In this document: piece after piece, positions 44,480 to 54,082 of the stretch
How the letters are laid out: each line of letters starts with the position of its first letter
Position numbering within the stretch: the stretch's first letter is position 1
Assembly: GCF_001310955.1 (NCBI RefSeq)
Contig: NZ_BAZX01000023.1
Coordinates: 1-64,000 of the forward strand
Source of the DNA: Marinifilum fragile JCM 15579
GTDB taxonomy: Bacteria; Bacteroidota; Bacteroidia; Bacteroidales; Marinifilaceae
Direction of reading: 5' to 3'
Length of the DNA stretch: 64,000 bases
Translations under genes and position numbers: made by a program
The notes under the pieces: generated by a model
What the model was told of the DNA's origin: nothing
The model's input: only the letters and a program-made list of their open reading frames with translations
Databases searched by the model: none

Positions 44480-47400
44480 ATGAAAGAAATCACAGGAAGT
44501 TTAGCAAGGCAAAGCACCTTGCTAAAGAAAAGTTTTTCATGGATTGCAGGCTTGTGTTGTAGTGCATCATTACTTATGGTCACTCCGGCATTTGCTTCAT
44601 CTAGTTATGAACACACATTTGTAGCTGCAGAACAAAACCAGGAAAAACTGGTAGTAGGTAAGGTGGTAGATAAAAATGGTGAAGCCTTAATTGGTGTAAA
44701 CATCATTATTAAGGGAACCACAACGGGAACAATTACTGATTTTGATGGGAACTACAAATTGAATGTATCGGAGGATGCAGTGCTTGTATTCACTTTCATT
44801 GGGTATCTCAATCAGGAAATTGCTGTGGCAAATCAAACTACCATTAATGTTACTCTTGAAGAGGATGTAATGGGATTAGACGAAGTGGTAGTGGTAGGAT
44901 ATGGCACTCAGAAGAAAGCCAACCTTACCGGTTCTGTATCTGCCGTAAAAGGAGACGAAATGGTGAAGAAACCTATGACGGATGCCAGACAAGCACTTCA
45001 GGGAGTTTCAACAGGTGTTACGATTGTAGATCGTGGTGGGGCTCCGGGAGAGGAAGACTTGAATATCAATATTCGTGGTATCGGATCCTTATCAGCAAGT
45101 ACATATCCATTGATTTTAGTTGATGGGATTGAAATGTCGATGAGTGATGTGAATCCAAATGATATCGAAAGTGTATCCATATTGAAAGATGCTGCATCTT
45201 CATCGATTTATGGTGCAAAAGCTGCCAATGGGGTAGTTCTTATCACCACAAAACGAGGCAAAGAAGGTGGATACAAGGTAGATTACAATGGATACTATGG
45301 ATGGCAAACCCCAGCAACCTTGCCTGAATTGGTTGGTGCCGAAGATTATCTGAACCTGGTGAACGAATCTTTGGTAAATGCAGGTATGAACCCGAAATAC
45401 ACGCAGGAGTACATTCAGAAAACAGTTGAAGGAAACGATCCGATAAATTATCCATATGTGAATTTATTCGATGAATTGTTTGAAACCGTACCGGTTTTTA
45501 ACCAATCTGTTCGAATTAGCGGTGGGAATGAGAAATCGAAAATTGCATTATCTCTAAATCACATGAAGCAGGACGGAATGTTGAAGAATGTGGAATCGGA
45601 GCGTTTTGGCTTTCGTTTGAATACAGACTTTCAGGTGAAAGATAATTTCAAAGTGCGAGCTGATGTATCTTTTAACCGAAGAGACAATGAAAGACCAAAC
45701 AGGTTGAATGATGCAATTGGAGCAATTGTAGGTACCTCTCCAGTTACTGTACTGAAACATCCAAATGGTGTTTATGGATTAAACAAGGACAATACCAACG
45801 CCTTGGCATGTTTGGAAGTAGGAGGAATGAACGAGGAAAACAAAGAGGCTCTTAATTTGAAAATTGGTGCCGATTTGGAAGTGTTGAGTGGATTAACATT
45901 AAGATCGGATCTTTCCTACAAAAGCATAAATAACAGATACAAAAAATATAAAGCCGCTTATGATTTCAGAAACCCTGAAAATCCTGATGAAATAGTTCAC
46001 AGGTGGACACCAAGTAAGTTGGAAGACGGACGTTGGAATCAGCAGGAAATCAACTTTAAAGCTTTATTGGATTACAACAAAACATTTGGAGATCATTCTT
46101 TTCATGTGTTAACAGGTATCGATGTAACCGAAAACAAAGCTTACGTAATCAAAGGTGAAAGAACCAATATCTATAGTGATGATTATGTGGAGCTAAACAC
46201 TGGTGATGCCGAAGGACAAACCAACAAAGGGTATCAGGAAGATTGGGCATTGCTTTCTTACCTTGGAAGAGTAAACTACGCTTACAAGGGCAAATATTTA
46301 CTGGAAGGAAACATCCGCTACGATGGTTCATCTCGATTTGCAAAAGGAAACAAGTGGGGTGTTTTTCCGTCCTTCTCAGCGGGATGGAGAATGTCAGAAG
46401 AAGACTTTATGACTTCGCTTGAGTTTGTAGATAACCTAAAGTTGAGAGGAAGTTGGGGACAGCTAGGAAATCAGAATATTGGTTACTATAAATTTACTTC
46501 TACAGTTTATGCCGATTTTCCATACAATTTCAACGATGCAGAGGTAAATGGATATTCTCAGTGGTACTATGCAAATACTGATATTACCTGGGAAACCACT
46601 GAACTGATTGATTTTGGATTTGATCTGACCTTATTTAATAATAAGCTGGAGGTGGTTGCCGACTGGTATCAGAAAGACACAAAAGATGTATTGCTAGTAC
46701 TACCGATTTCCTATTTAACAGGTTTGGGAGCATCAGAAACCAATGCTGGAAAAGTTCGCAATACCGGATGGGAAGTTTCTGTAACACACCGAAATAATAT
46801 TAATGACTTTAATTACTCTGTAGGTTTCAATATCTCTGATGTCAAAAATGAGTTGGTAGATTTTGCAGGGAACGAACCTTCCATAAGCGGATGGACCATA
46901 TTGAAAGAAGGGGAATCTGTGAATGCATTTTACGGATATGAATCAGATGGTTTGTTCCAGTCGCAGGAAGAGATTGACAATCATGCGACCCAACCAAATC
47001 AATCGCAGTTAAAGCCGGGTGATATTAAATTGGTTGATCAAAATGGTGACGGTGAAATCAACGATGAAGACCGTAAAGTAATAGGTTCTTCCATTCCACG
47101 ATATAATGTTGGTCTTAACCTTTACATGGAGTACAAAGGATTTGATTGCTCTGCCTTTATGCAAGGAGTCATGAAAGCTGAAAATTATTTTTACGGAGCG
47201 CCAAATGAAGGTCCAGCTTATGAGATTTTCACTACCAAAAGAGTGTTAGATCGTTGGACTCCTGATAATCCCGATGCATCCTTTCCTAGGCTAGAAGCTG
47301 CTTCGAACAAGAACAACTATTTGTATAATGATTTTTGGCTTAGAGATGCTTCTTACCTAAGACTGAAAAATCTTCAAATTGGTTATTCTCTCCCAAAATC

Positions 47401-47569
47401 TGTTTTGGAGAAATGGAAAATCGATAAGATGAGATTCTACATTGGAGGAACCAATCTGTTTACCATAACAGATGTGGAATCAGGGTTGGATCCTGAAACC
47501 TATGACGGAAGACCAAATTATTATCCTCCGGTATCAACCTACACCATGGGAGTACAACTTCGTTTCTAG
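44480..47569 (+). CDS. SusC-family TonB-dependent receptor
   Basis: This encodes 1029 aa with a signal peptide ending near TPAFASS (about 41). The carboxypeptidase-like regulatory domain spans about 57-135 (VVGKVVDKNGEALIGVNIIIKGT). The TonB box region is VVVVGYGTQKKANLTGSV. The plug has LILVDGIEMSMSDVNPNDIESVSILKDAASSSIYGAKAANGVVLITTK-type SusC signatures, and the barrel ends VSTYTMGVQLRF. There is no STN domain, unlike the first SusC, in line with control by the SusR-like regulator instead of a sigma/FecR pair. It imports oligosaccharides together with the SusD encoded 41 bp downstream. Confidence 0.96.
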   Translation: MKEITGSLARQSTLLKKSFSWIAGLCCSASLLMVTPAFASSSYEHTFVAAEQNQEKLVVGKVVDKNGEALIGVNIIIKGTTTGTITDFDGNYKLNVSEDAVLVFTFIGYLNQEIAVANQTTINVTLEEDVMGLDEVVVVGYGTQKKANLTGSVSAVKGDEMVKKPMTDARQALQGVSTGVTIVDRGGAPGEEDLNINIRGIGSLSASTYPLILVDGIEMSMSDVNPNDIESVSILKDAASSSIYGAKAANGVVLITTKRGKEGGYKVDYNGYYGWQTPATLPELVGAEDYLNLVNESLVNAGMNPKYTQEYIQKTVEGNDPINYPYVNLFDELFETVPVFNQSVRISGGNEKSKIALSLNHMKQDGMLKNVESERFGFRLNTDFQVKDNFKVRADVSFNRRDNERPNRLNDAIGAIVGTSPVTVLKHPNGVYGLNKDNTNALACLEVGGMNEENKEALNLKIGADLEVLSGLTLRSDLSYKSINNRYKKYKAAYDFRNPENPDEIVHRWTPSKLEDGRWNQQEINFKALLDYNKTFGDHSFHVLTGIDVTENKAYVIKGERTNIYSDDYVELNTGDAEGQTNKGYQEDWALLSYLGRVNYAYKGKYLLEGNIRYDGSSRFAKGNKWGVFPSFSAGWRMSEEDFMTSLEFVDNLKLRGSWGQLGNQNIGYYKFTSTVYADFPYNFNDAEVNGYSQWYYANTDITWETTELIDFGFDLTLFNNKLEVVADWYQKDTKDVLLVLPISYLTGLGASETNAGKVRNTGWEVSVTHRNNINDFNYSVGFNISDVKNELVDFAGNEPSISGWTILKEGESVNAFYGYESDGLFQSQEEIDNHATQPNQSQLKPGDIKLVDQNGDGEINDEDRKVIGSSIPRYNVGLNLYMEYKGFDCSAFMQGVMKAENYFYGAPNEGPAYEIFTTKRVLDRWTPDNPDASFPRLEAASNKNNYLYNDFWLRDASYLRLKNLQIGYSLPKSVLEKWKIDKMRFYIGGTNLFTITDVESGLDPETYDGRPNYYPPVSTYTMGVQLRF

Positions 47570-47610
47570 ATGTGCTTTATTGATTCGTTTAACTTGAAAA
47601 ATATTAACAG

Positions 47611-49245
47611 ATGAAAAAAAATATAATAGGTCTGGTTTGTGCTTTACTATTTGTATTCGCAGGCTGTAGCGAAGATTTCCTGGAACGCTCACCTAGCGAC
47701 CAGGTGTCTTCAACAAACTTCTTTACGCAAGAGAAAGATTTGGTATATGCAGTGAATGCTGTTTATGCATCAATTGGCTTTAACAGCTGGGAAACCACTT
47801 ATGGATATTCGACAGATTTGTTGCGCATTGAAAACTTAACCGATAATGCTCTGGATCATCATTCATGGAATGCTGGATTCCGTTTGGCAGACGGAACGGC
47901 ATCTGCATACGACTGGTATGTGGAACATCGTTGGAGAGAGCGATACAGAGGAATTCAAAGAGCGAATAGAATATTTGAAGGTGCTGATGGTGTAACTGAC
48001 ATAAATGCTGAGAAAAAGGCTCGCTTGTTGGCAGAGGCAAAATTTCTTAGAGCCTACTTCTATTTTGATTTGGTTTATCTATTCGGGGATGTGCCATTTA
48101 TAACGAATAGTTTAACGCCTGATGAAGCTGCTGAAAGCACAAGAACAGCAAAGCAAACAATTCTTGATGCGATTCTTGCAGACCTTACTGCAGCTGCAAC
48201 AGATCTACCGATATCATATTCAAGCGATAATCTTGGACGAGTAACCAAAGGTGCTGCACTATCATTAAAGGCTCGCATCTTGCTTTACCAGGAAAAATGG
48301 GGAGAAGCAGCCGCAGCTGCAAAAGAGGTTATGGATTTGGCTGTTTACACCATATATCCAAGCTATCAGAAAATGTTTACCTATGAGGGGATTAATAATT
48401 CAGAGGTGATTTTCGATTTGCAGGAAATGCACGAGAAACAATGGAATTTCACTTTGCAGAATTATGGGCCTAACTCTGTAGGAGGTTGGAGTAGTGGTTG
48501 TCCTTTACAGTCATTGGTTGATACCTATGAATGTACTGATGGTAACACCATCGATGTATCGCCATTATTCGATCCGAATAATCCATACGCAAATCGTGAT
48601 CCTCGTTTGACTCATTCTATTCTTTATCCTGGTCATGACTGGCGTGATGGTGTTTTTAATTCCATTCCCGGAGCAACTTATCCTGGAAAAGAAATTATTG
48701 CAGGCGATGATTTGACCGATGGAACAGGAGGACAATGGAACAAGACAGCAACAGGTTACAACTGGTTGAAATACATCTCTGAAGATGATGTTGACAATGG
48801 AGATTATTGGAATGGAGCCATACACTTTATTCTGATTCGATATGCAGAAGTATTATTGACTTACGCTGAAGCGAAAATAGAGAATGATGATATCGATCAG
48901 TCAGTTTATGATGCTATTAATGAAGTGCGTCAGCGCCCTGATGTAAATATGCCTTTGATTACTACTGGCAAAACCAAGGAACAACTGCGTACTATTTTGC
49001 GTCGTGAGCGTAGAGTGGAATTGGCTTTTGAAGGTTTGCGTCTTATGGATATTCGCAGATGGAAAATCGCTGAAAATGTAATGCCTGGAGTACCTGAAGG
49101 ACTTACATATACCGATCCAAACTCAGGAGAAGAGGTGACTCTTTCATGGGGAGAGCGCACTTTTAATGCTAATAAACACTATCTGTGGCCTATTCCACAA
49201 ACGGAAATAGATATATCACATTTAGAACAAAACCCTGGATGGTAA
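47611..49245 (+). CDS. SusD/RagB-family glycan-binding lipoprotein
   Basis: This encodes 544 aa with the lipobox FAGC at about residue 19. SusD features: ERSPSDQVSSTNFFTQEKDLVYAVNAVYAS, RANRIFEG, AEAKFLRAYFYFDLVYLFGDVPF, KGAALSLKARILLYQEKW, AEVLLTYAEAKIEND and LRRERRVELAFEGLRLMDIRRW, and the C-terminal LWPIPQTEIDISHLEQNPGW. It is the cell-surface lid of the adjacent SusC. Confidence 0.96.
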   Translation: MKKNIIGLVCALLFVFAGCSEDFLERSPSDQVSSTNFFTQEKDLVYAVNAVYASIGFNSWETTYGYSTDLLRIENLTDNALDHHSWNAGFRLADGTASAYDWYVEHRWRERYRGIQRANRIFEGADGVTDINAEKKARLLAEAKFLRAYFYFDLVYLFGDVPFITNSLTPDEAAESTRTAKQTILDAILADLTAAATDLPISYSSDNLGRVTKGAALSLKARILLYQEKWGEAAAAAKEVMDLAVYTIYPSYQKMFTYEGINNSEVIFDLQEMHEKQWNFTLQNYGPNSVGGWSSGCPLQSLVDTYECTDGNTIDVSPLFDPNNPYANRDPRLTHSILYPGHDWRDGVFNSIPGATYPGKEIIAGDDLTDGTGGQWNKTATGYNWLKYISEDDVDNGDYWNGAIHFILIRYAEVLLTYAEAKIENDDIDQSVYDAINEVRQRPDVNMPLITTGKTKEQLRTILRRERRVELAFEGLRLMDIRRWKIAENVMPGVPEGLTYTDPNSGEEVTLSWGERTFNANKHYLWPIPQTEIDISHLEQNPGW

Positions 49246-49252
49246 AAACCAT

Positions 49253-49280
49253 CATTCCCGGAGGAATTCCTCCGGGAATG
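49253..49280 (+). terminator. Perfect 28-bp palindrome after susD
   Basis: The arms are CATTCCCGGAGGAA and its exact complement, with no loop bases. No T run follows, so it may be an mRNA-stabilising stem between susD and the hydrolase genes rather than a full terminator. Confidence 0.7.
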
Positions 49281-49495
49281 TTAAAATAAAACCTTAGCCC
49301 TAAAATGATTGAGAGAGTAGAAGTAGTTTTAAACAAGTAAAGAGAATGGCTTTGGTGTTATAGGATATGATTCCAAAGCATGAAAAATGAAGTTAGTATG
49401 AAACGTACAGGAGTAAATAATTATGAACTTACTCAGGAGGAAGATTATTTGCGAATGGTAAGTTTTATATGGCAACTGTGACAAATTAAAATCAA

Positions 49496-51877
49496 ATGAA
49501 AAGAACAATTGTAGCAATGGTCTTCTGGTGTCTCATTCAAAATGTAATGGGGCAGGAAAAGGTCTTTCCGGGAGCTGATGAACAAAGCCCATCGCGTGCC
49601 CAGTATTTTTCCTGGATCAACAATACCAACGAGGGAGCAACTGAAGAGCAGACCTTAATTAACCTGGAATTTTTTCAATGGCTTCAGGATGAGTATGGGA
49701 TGATTTTGGATATTTATGCTTTTGATGCAGGAGCTATTGATGGAAAGCGTTTTTATGGGAGCATCTATTCAGAGCGTTTTAAGAATCAGTTTCCCAATGG
49801 ATTTGATCCTATTTATCAAAAGGCGAAGGCCATGGGAACCCGATTGGGTGTGTGGGGAGGACCCGATGGATTTGGAGAGAGTGAAGAGGAAAAACAGGCT
49901 CGTATCAATCAGATGGTAAGCCTTTGTAAAGATTATGAATTTGCCCTCTTTAAATTTGATGCGGTATGTGGACCTTTGCCTCCTGAAAAAGAAGATGCAT
50001 TTATAAAGATGATGCAGGAGTGCCGCACTTACAGTCCTGACTTGATTCTTTTGAATCACCGATTGGGATTGAACAAAGGGAAACCATATGCAACAACATT
50101 TTTATGGGGAGGACAGGAGACTTATATTGATGTGTTTACATCCAATACCACCACAGCTCTTCACCACAGGGCAGGTGCCTTGGAAAGAGGATTGGTTCCG
50201 GGCTTGAAAAGATTAACCGAGGACCATGGGGTTTGTATTTCATCCTGTCTGGATTATTGGGATGATGATTTGATTCTTCAGTCTTTTAACCGTAGTATGA
50301 TATTGGCGCCTGAGATTTATGGCAACCCATGGTTGTTGAAAGATGAGGAATTTGCCAAGCTGGCAAGAATTTACAACCTGCATCGCAAGTATGGTAAAAT
50401 TCTGGTTAATGGAATGGTATTGCCTGAAGAGAAGTATGGAAAATCTGCAGTGTCGAGGGGAGATAAGGAAACAAGGTTGCTTACGTTAAGAAATTTGACT
50501 TGGGAACCCATTACTTACAAGATAAAACTAGATCAGGAGATTGGATTGAATGTAGAAAGTAAAATTGAAGTACGTCAGTTCCATCCTACAGAAAAAATAT
50601 TGGGCTCTTATCAGGCTGGGAGTGAAGTTGAAGTGGAAGTAGCGCCATTTCGCTCTTGCTTAATTTTGGCAACAGCCAATCATTGCGATGAGCCTGGCGT
50701 AATAGGCGCAGATTATGAAGTAGTACGAAATGTTCCTGGCAAGTCCACACTTATCAAGCTATTGGGAATGCCTGGTAGCAATTCGAAAATTCAGCTTGTG
50801 AATGCTGACAAATACAACACAGCAAAACTCAACGGAAAGTCAGTTTCCTCATTACTTAAAGGAAAATCGCTTAAGCTTACATTTGAGGGAGAAGCTTTAA
50901 AGCAGGAAGCTTACCGAAAATTGGCGGCTTTAGAAGAGGTTGAAATTCCACAGGATGCAAAGGCACTCTACGAGGCAACCTGTTATGCGGCCGACAACAA
51001 TGCATTGGAGGTTCGTTCACTGGAGAGATCGGGTGCAAGTAATATCCCTCAGGTTCAAAAGGCTCGCGATGCTTTCTTTAATCAATCCGTTTTTGTAGAT
51101 AGAGGAGTGTGGGATAAAAACCTGTTTGATGGCGATAGGAAGACAGGATTTTGGCCTAGCAGAAAATACAATATCGACCAAAAAGTAGAAGGAGGATGTT
51201 TTCGTCTTGATTTGGGTGAAATCACTGATGTGGACCATTTGATGATTAGGGTTCCCGATGATTTTTCTCTGCAACCACTATTGAAAGATGAAGGAAATTA
51301 CGCTGAAGTTTCTTCGGATCTGAAAAGCTGGAAGACACTTACTTACTATGCAGGAGAAGAAATGAGAATTGATATCAACGGATCGGTTCGCTACATCCGA
51401 TTGTGGGATCAGCCAGGACGAATTGTGGAAATTGAGGCCTGGAAGAATGGACAGATGTTGGATAGAAGCAAATGGAGAGCATCCAACCTGTTTGCATATC
51501 CAAACAGGAAGAAAGCACAAAAGGCATGGAGTGCAAAATTCAATCTGAATGAAATCCCGGAGGGAAGCTACTTGTCAATTGCCATTGAAGGGAAACATGG
51601 TATCGAAGGGGCTTATGCTGCCGCAAAAATAGATGGTGAACTGGTAGGATGCCCAGATAGAAGCGTTTCTTTTCCATCCAATACCTGGGAATTTGTGAAC
51701 GTTAAAAGAGATAGCAATTACACCTATTATCTTCCCTTAAATAAAAACATGAAAGGAAAAGAGATTGAAGTGTTTGTTATCGGCTTCGACAAAGAAAATC
51801 TCGATTTCAAACCAGAAGTATGGATTTCTGCCTATCCAGCACCCTATCAAAATCAAATCTTAGAACTAACCAAATAA
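49496..51877 (+). CDS. Glycoside hydrolase, clan GH-D-like (alpha-galactosidase-type) TIM barrel with C-terminal accessory domain
   Basis: This encodes 793 aa with a signal peptide (about 1-19). The catalytic barrel covers about 20-330: WLQDEYGMILDIYAFDAGAIDG, KAMGTRLGVWGGPDGFGES, and ALFKFDAVCG with Asp at about 155 as the likely nucleophile, as in KxDxCG of clan GH-D. DYWDDD near 255 could carry the acid/base. A beta-sandwich follows, and a discoidin-like region at about 530-650 (SVRYIRLWDQPGRIVEIEAW). The exact GH family is not certain. With GH97 next door, alpha-linked galactose is the probable target. Confidence 0.75.
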   Translation: MKRTIVAMVFWCLIQNVMGQEKVFPGADEQSPSRAQYFSWINNTNEGATEEQTLINLEFFQWLQDEYGMILDIYAFDAGAIDGKRFYGSIYSERFKNQFPNGFDPIYQKAKAMGTRLGVWGGPDGFGESEEEKQARINQMVSLCKDYEFALFKFDAVCGPLPPEKEDAFIKMMQECRTYSPDLILLNHRLGLNKGKPYATTFLWGGQETYIDVFTSNTTTALHHRAGALERGLVPGLKRLTEDHGVCISSCLDYWDDDLILQSFNRSMILAPEIYGNPWLLKDEEFAKLARIYNLHRKYGKILVNGMVLPEEKYGKSAVSRGDKETRLLTLRNLTWEPITYKIKLDQEIGLNVESKIEVRQFHPTEKILGSYQAGSEVEVEVAPFRSCLILATANHCDEPGVIGADYEVVRNVPGKSTLIKLLGMPGSNSKIQLVNADKYNTAKLNGKSVSSLLKGKSLKLTFEGEALKQEAYRKLAALEEVEIPQDAKALYEATCYAADNNALEVRSLERSGASNIPQVQKARDAFFNQSVFVDRGVWDKNLFDGDRKTGFWPSRKYNIDQKVEGGCFRLDLGEITDVDHLMIRVPDDFSLQPLLKDEGNYAEVSSDLKSWKTLTYYAGEEMRIDINGSVRYIRLWDQPGRIVEIEAWKNGQMLDRSKWRASNLFAYPNRKKAQKAWSAKFNLNEIPEGSYLSIAIEGKHGIEGAYAAAKIDGELVGCPDRSVSFPSNTWEFVNVKRDSNYTYYLPLNKNMKGKEIEVFVIGFDKENLDFKPEVWISAYPAPYQNQILELTK

Positions 51878-51886
51878 ACGTGAATC

Positions 51887-53836
51887 ATGACTAAAAAAAT
51901 AATTTGCCTTTTTAGCCTTTGCCTGTGCATAAGCGCAGTATTTGCGAAGGACTATCAATTGCAATCGCCAGATAAAAAAACAAGCATACGAATTCAAACA
52001 GGAGAGGACTTAACTTTTGCAGTGCAATACAAGCAAACCCCTCTGCTCAATCCTACGGTAATTGCCCTGGAACTGGAGGGAATCATTCTGGGGAAAGAGC
52101 CGAAAGTAATCCAAAAGAATACCAATTCCGTAAACCGAATGATTAAGCCGGAAGTATGTGAAAAGAGTGAATTGATTCACGAAAATTTCAACGAACTGAA
52201 ACTGACTTTCGAAAAAGGATTTGATGTGATTTTCAGAGCTTACAATAATGGTGTTGCCTATCGATTTGGCACTCACTTGCCAGGTGAAATAACTGTGAAA
52301 TTAGAAAAGGGAAATTTCAATTTCCCTGAAAACAATATGGTGTACTGGCCAAAGGAAAGAAGCTTCCATTCCAACAACCAAGTGTATTATGATTTTACCT
52401 CCCTGGGAGAGTTATCTTCTAAGGATCTGGGAAGTTTACCCGTCCTAATGGATACAGGTAAAGGCCCAAAGTTGGTGATTGGCGAAACGGATTTGGAAGA
52501 TTATCCGGGAATGTGGTTCAATGGAGCTGAAGGAAATGCTTTGGTTTCCACTTTTCCTGCATACCCAAACAAAACTGAACAGGTGGGCGATAGAGATGTA
52601 TTCGTTAGAGATAGAAAAGATTACATCGCCAAAACCAAGGGAACCAGAACATTTCCATGGCGTTACATCGCCATCGCTGAAAAAGATGGTGACCTGATAA
52701 CCAACCAATTATCCTGGTTGCTGGCTGATCCTTGCGAAATTAAAGATCCTTCATGGATTAAACCGGGAAAAGTAGCCTGGGATTGGTGGAATGCCAACAA
52801 TGTGTATGGTGTTGATTTTCGTGCAGGAATTAATACCGAAACCTACAAGTATTACATCGATTTTGCCGCTGATTATGGTTTGGAGTACATCATATTGGAT
52901 GAAGGTTGGTATGAGTTGGGAGATTTACTGAAGATCGTTCCTGAAATGGATATGGAAGAACTTGCCAGCTATGCAAAAAAGAAAGGAGTAGGACTCATTC
53001 TTTGGGTGGTGTGGAAAACATTAGATGATCAGCTGGAGCCTGCCTTGGATCAGTTCCAAAAATGGGGAATCAAAGGCATCAAGGTAGATTTTATGGATAA
53101 GGATGACCAATGGATGGTAAACTATTATCACAAGATTGCCAAAGAATCGGCAAAGAGAGAGATTCTCGTGGACTTCCACGGTTCATACAAGCCAGCGGGT
53201 TTGAGAAGAAAATACCCGAATGTGCTTACCCGCGAAGGAGTGAACGGAGGAGAGCAGTACAAATGGAGCATTAGACAAACTCCCGAGCATAACCTGATTA
53301 CCCCTTTCTCACGCATGGTGGCTGGCCCAATGGATTATACGCCAGGAGCAATGAACAATGCTCAAAAGAAAAATTACAAACCAATATTCGATCGTCCTAT
53401 GAGCATGGGAACACGTTGCCACCAGTTGGCCATGTATGTTGCTTACGAGAGCCCATTGCAAATGCTTTGTGATAACCCATCGAATTACCGAAAAGAGCCT
53501 GAATGCATGAAGTTCTTATCGGCAGTTCCAGCGGTATGGGATGAAACCAAAGTATTGGATGCAAAAATATCCGACTACCTGCTTCTTGCCAGAAGAAAAG
53601 GCAAAGAGTGGTATTTGGGTGCCATGACCGATTGGGATGCACGCATACTGCAATTTGATCTTTCTTTCTTACCAAAGGGAAAAAAATACAAAATGACCAT
53701 TTATCAGGATGGGATCAATGCAGACAGAAATGCCACAGATTTTAAAATGAAAGAAATTATTGTAGACAATACTTTTCAATATGAGTTGAAAATGGCTCCC
53801 GGTGGAGGTATGGCCGCGATGATTCAACCACTTTAA
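51887..53836 (+). CDS. Glycoside hydrolase family 97, retaining type (probable alpha-galactosidase)
   Basis: This encodes 649 aa with a signal peptide (to about 20). The N-terminal beta-sandwich (about 22-290), the TIM barrel (WDWWNANNVYGVDFRAGINTETYKYYIDFA, YIILDEGW) and the C-terminal beta domain are all of GH97 form. GIKGIKVDFMDKDDQ places an Asp at about 400 where retaining GH97 alpha-galactosidases have their nucleophile; inverting SusB-type enzymes use Glu pairs instead. LVDFHGSYKPAGLRRKYPN and LTREGVNGGEQYKW are further GH97 blocks. It is periplasmic and probably the last gene of the PUL, 9 bp after the GH-D-like gene. Confidence 0.92.
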   Translation: MTKKIICLFSLCLCISAVFAKDYQLQSPDKKTSIRIQTGEDLTFAVQYKQTPLLNPTVIALELEGIILGKEPKVIQKNTNSVNRMIKPEVCEKSELIHENFNELKLTFEKGFDVIFRAYNNGVAYRFGTHLPGEITVKLEKGNFNFPENNMVYWPKERSFHSNNQVYYDFTSLGELSSKDLGSLPVLMDTGKGPKLVIGETDLEDYPGMWFNGAEGNALVSTFPAYPNKTEQVGDRDVFVRDRKDYIAKTKGTRTFPWRYIAIAEKDGDLITNQLSWLLADPCEIKDPSWIKPGKVAWDWWNANNVYGVDFRAGINTETYKYYIDFAADYGLEYIILDEGWYELGDLLKIVPEMDMEELASYAKKKGVGLILWVVWKTLDDQLEPALDQFQKWGIKGIKVDFMDKDDQWMVNYYHKIAKESAKREILVDFHGSYKPAGLRRKYPNVLTREGVNGGEQYKWSIRQTPEHNLITPFSRMVAGPMDYTPGAMNNAQKKNYKPIFDRPMSMGTRCHQLAMYVAYESPLQMLCDNPSNYRKEPECMKFLSAVPAVWDETKVLDAKISDYLLLARRKGKEWYLGAMTDWDARILQFDLSFLPKGKKYKMTIYQDGINADRNATDFKMKEIIVDNTFQYELKMAPGGGMAAMIQPL

Positions 53837-53850
53837 TTGATAAGATAAAA

Positions 53851-53994
53851 AAGAGGATGTCCAAAAAGTAAGTTCAAATTAATATAGTGTCATGTTGAAC
53901 AAAGTGAAACATCTGATCATCAAAAGAGCAGATTCTTCTTCCGATTCTTCGGGATCAGAATGACAATATGATTGAAATTTTTGGACATTCTCTT
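53851..53994. repeat. Dispersed intergenic repeat element with 17-bp terminal inverted repeats
   Basis: AAGAGGATGTCCAAAAA (53851-53867) and TTTTTGGACATTCTCTT (53978-53994) match at 16 of 17 positions. Inside lies GTCATGTTGAACAAAGTG...AGATTCTT...GATCAGAATGAC, a sequence type I know as a common Bacteroidota intergenic repeat. No coding capacity, so it may be a small non-autonomous element; it may also end the PUL transcript. Confidence 0.7.
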
Positions 53995-54082
53995 GTTTAT
54001 AAACAGCCTTACTCAAAGTTGACATTCTTTTGTTGACGCTAAATGAATCATTTGAGATACTGAGATGTCTACTGAAAGGAAT

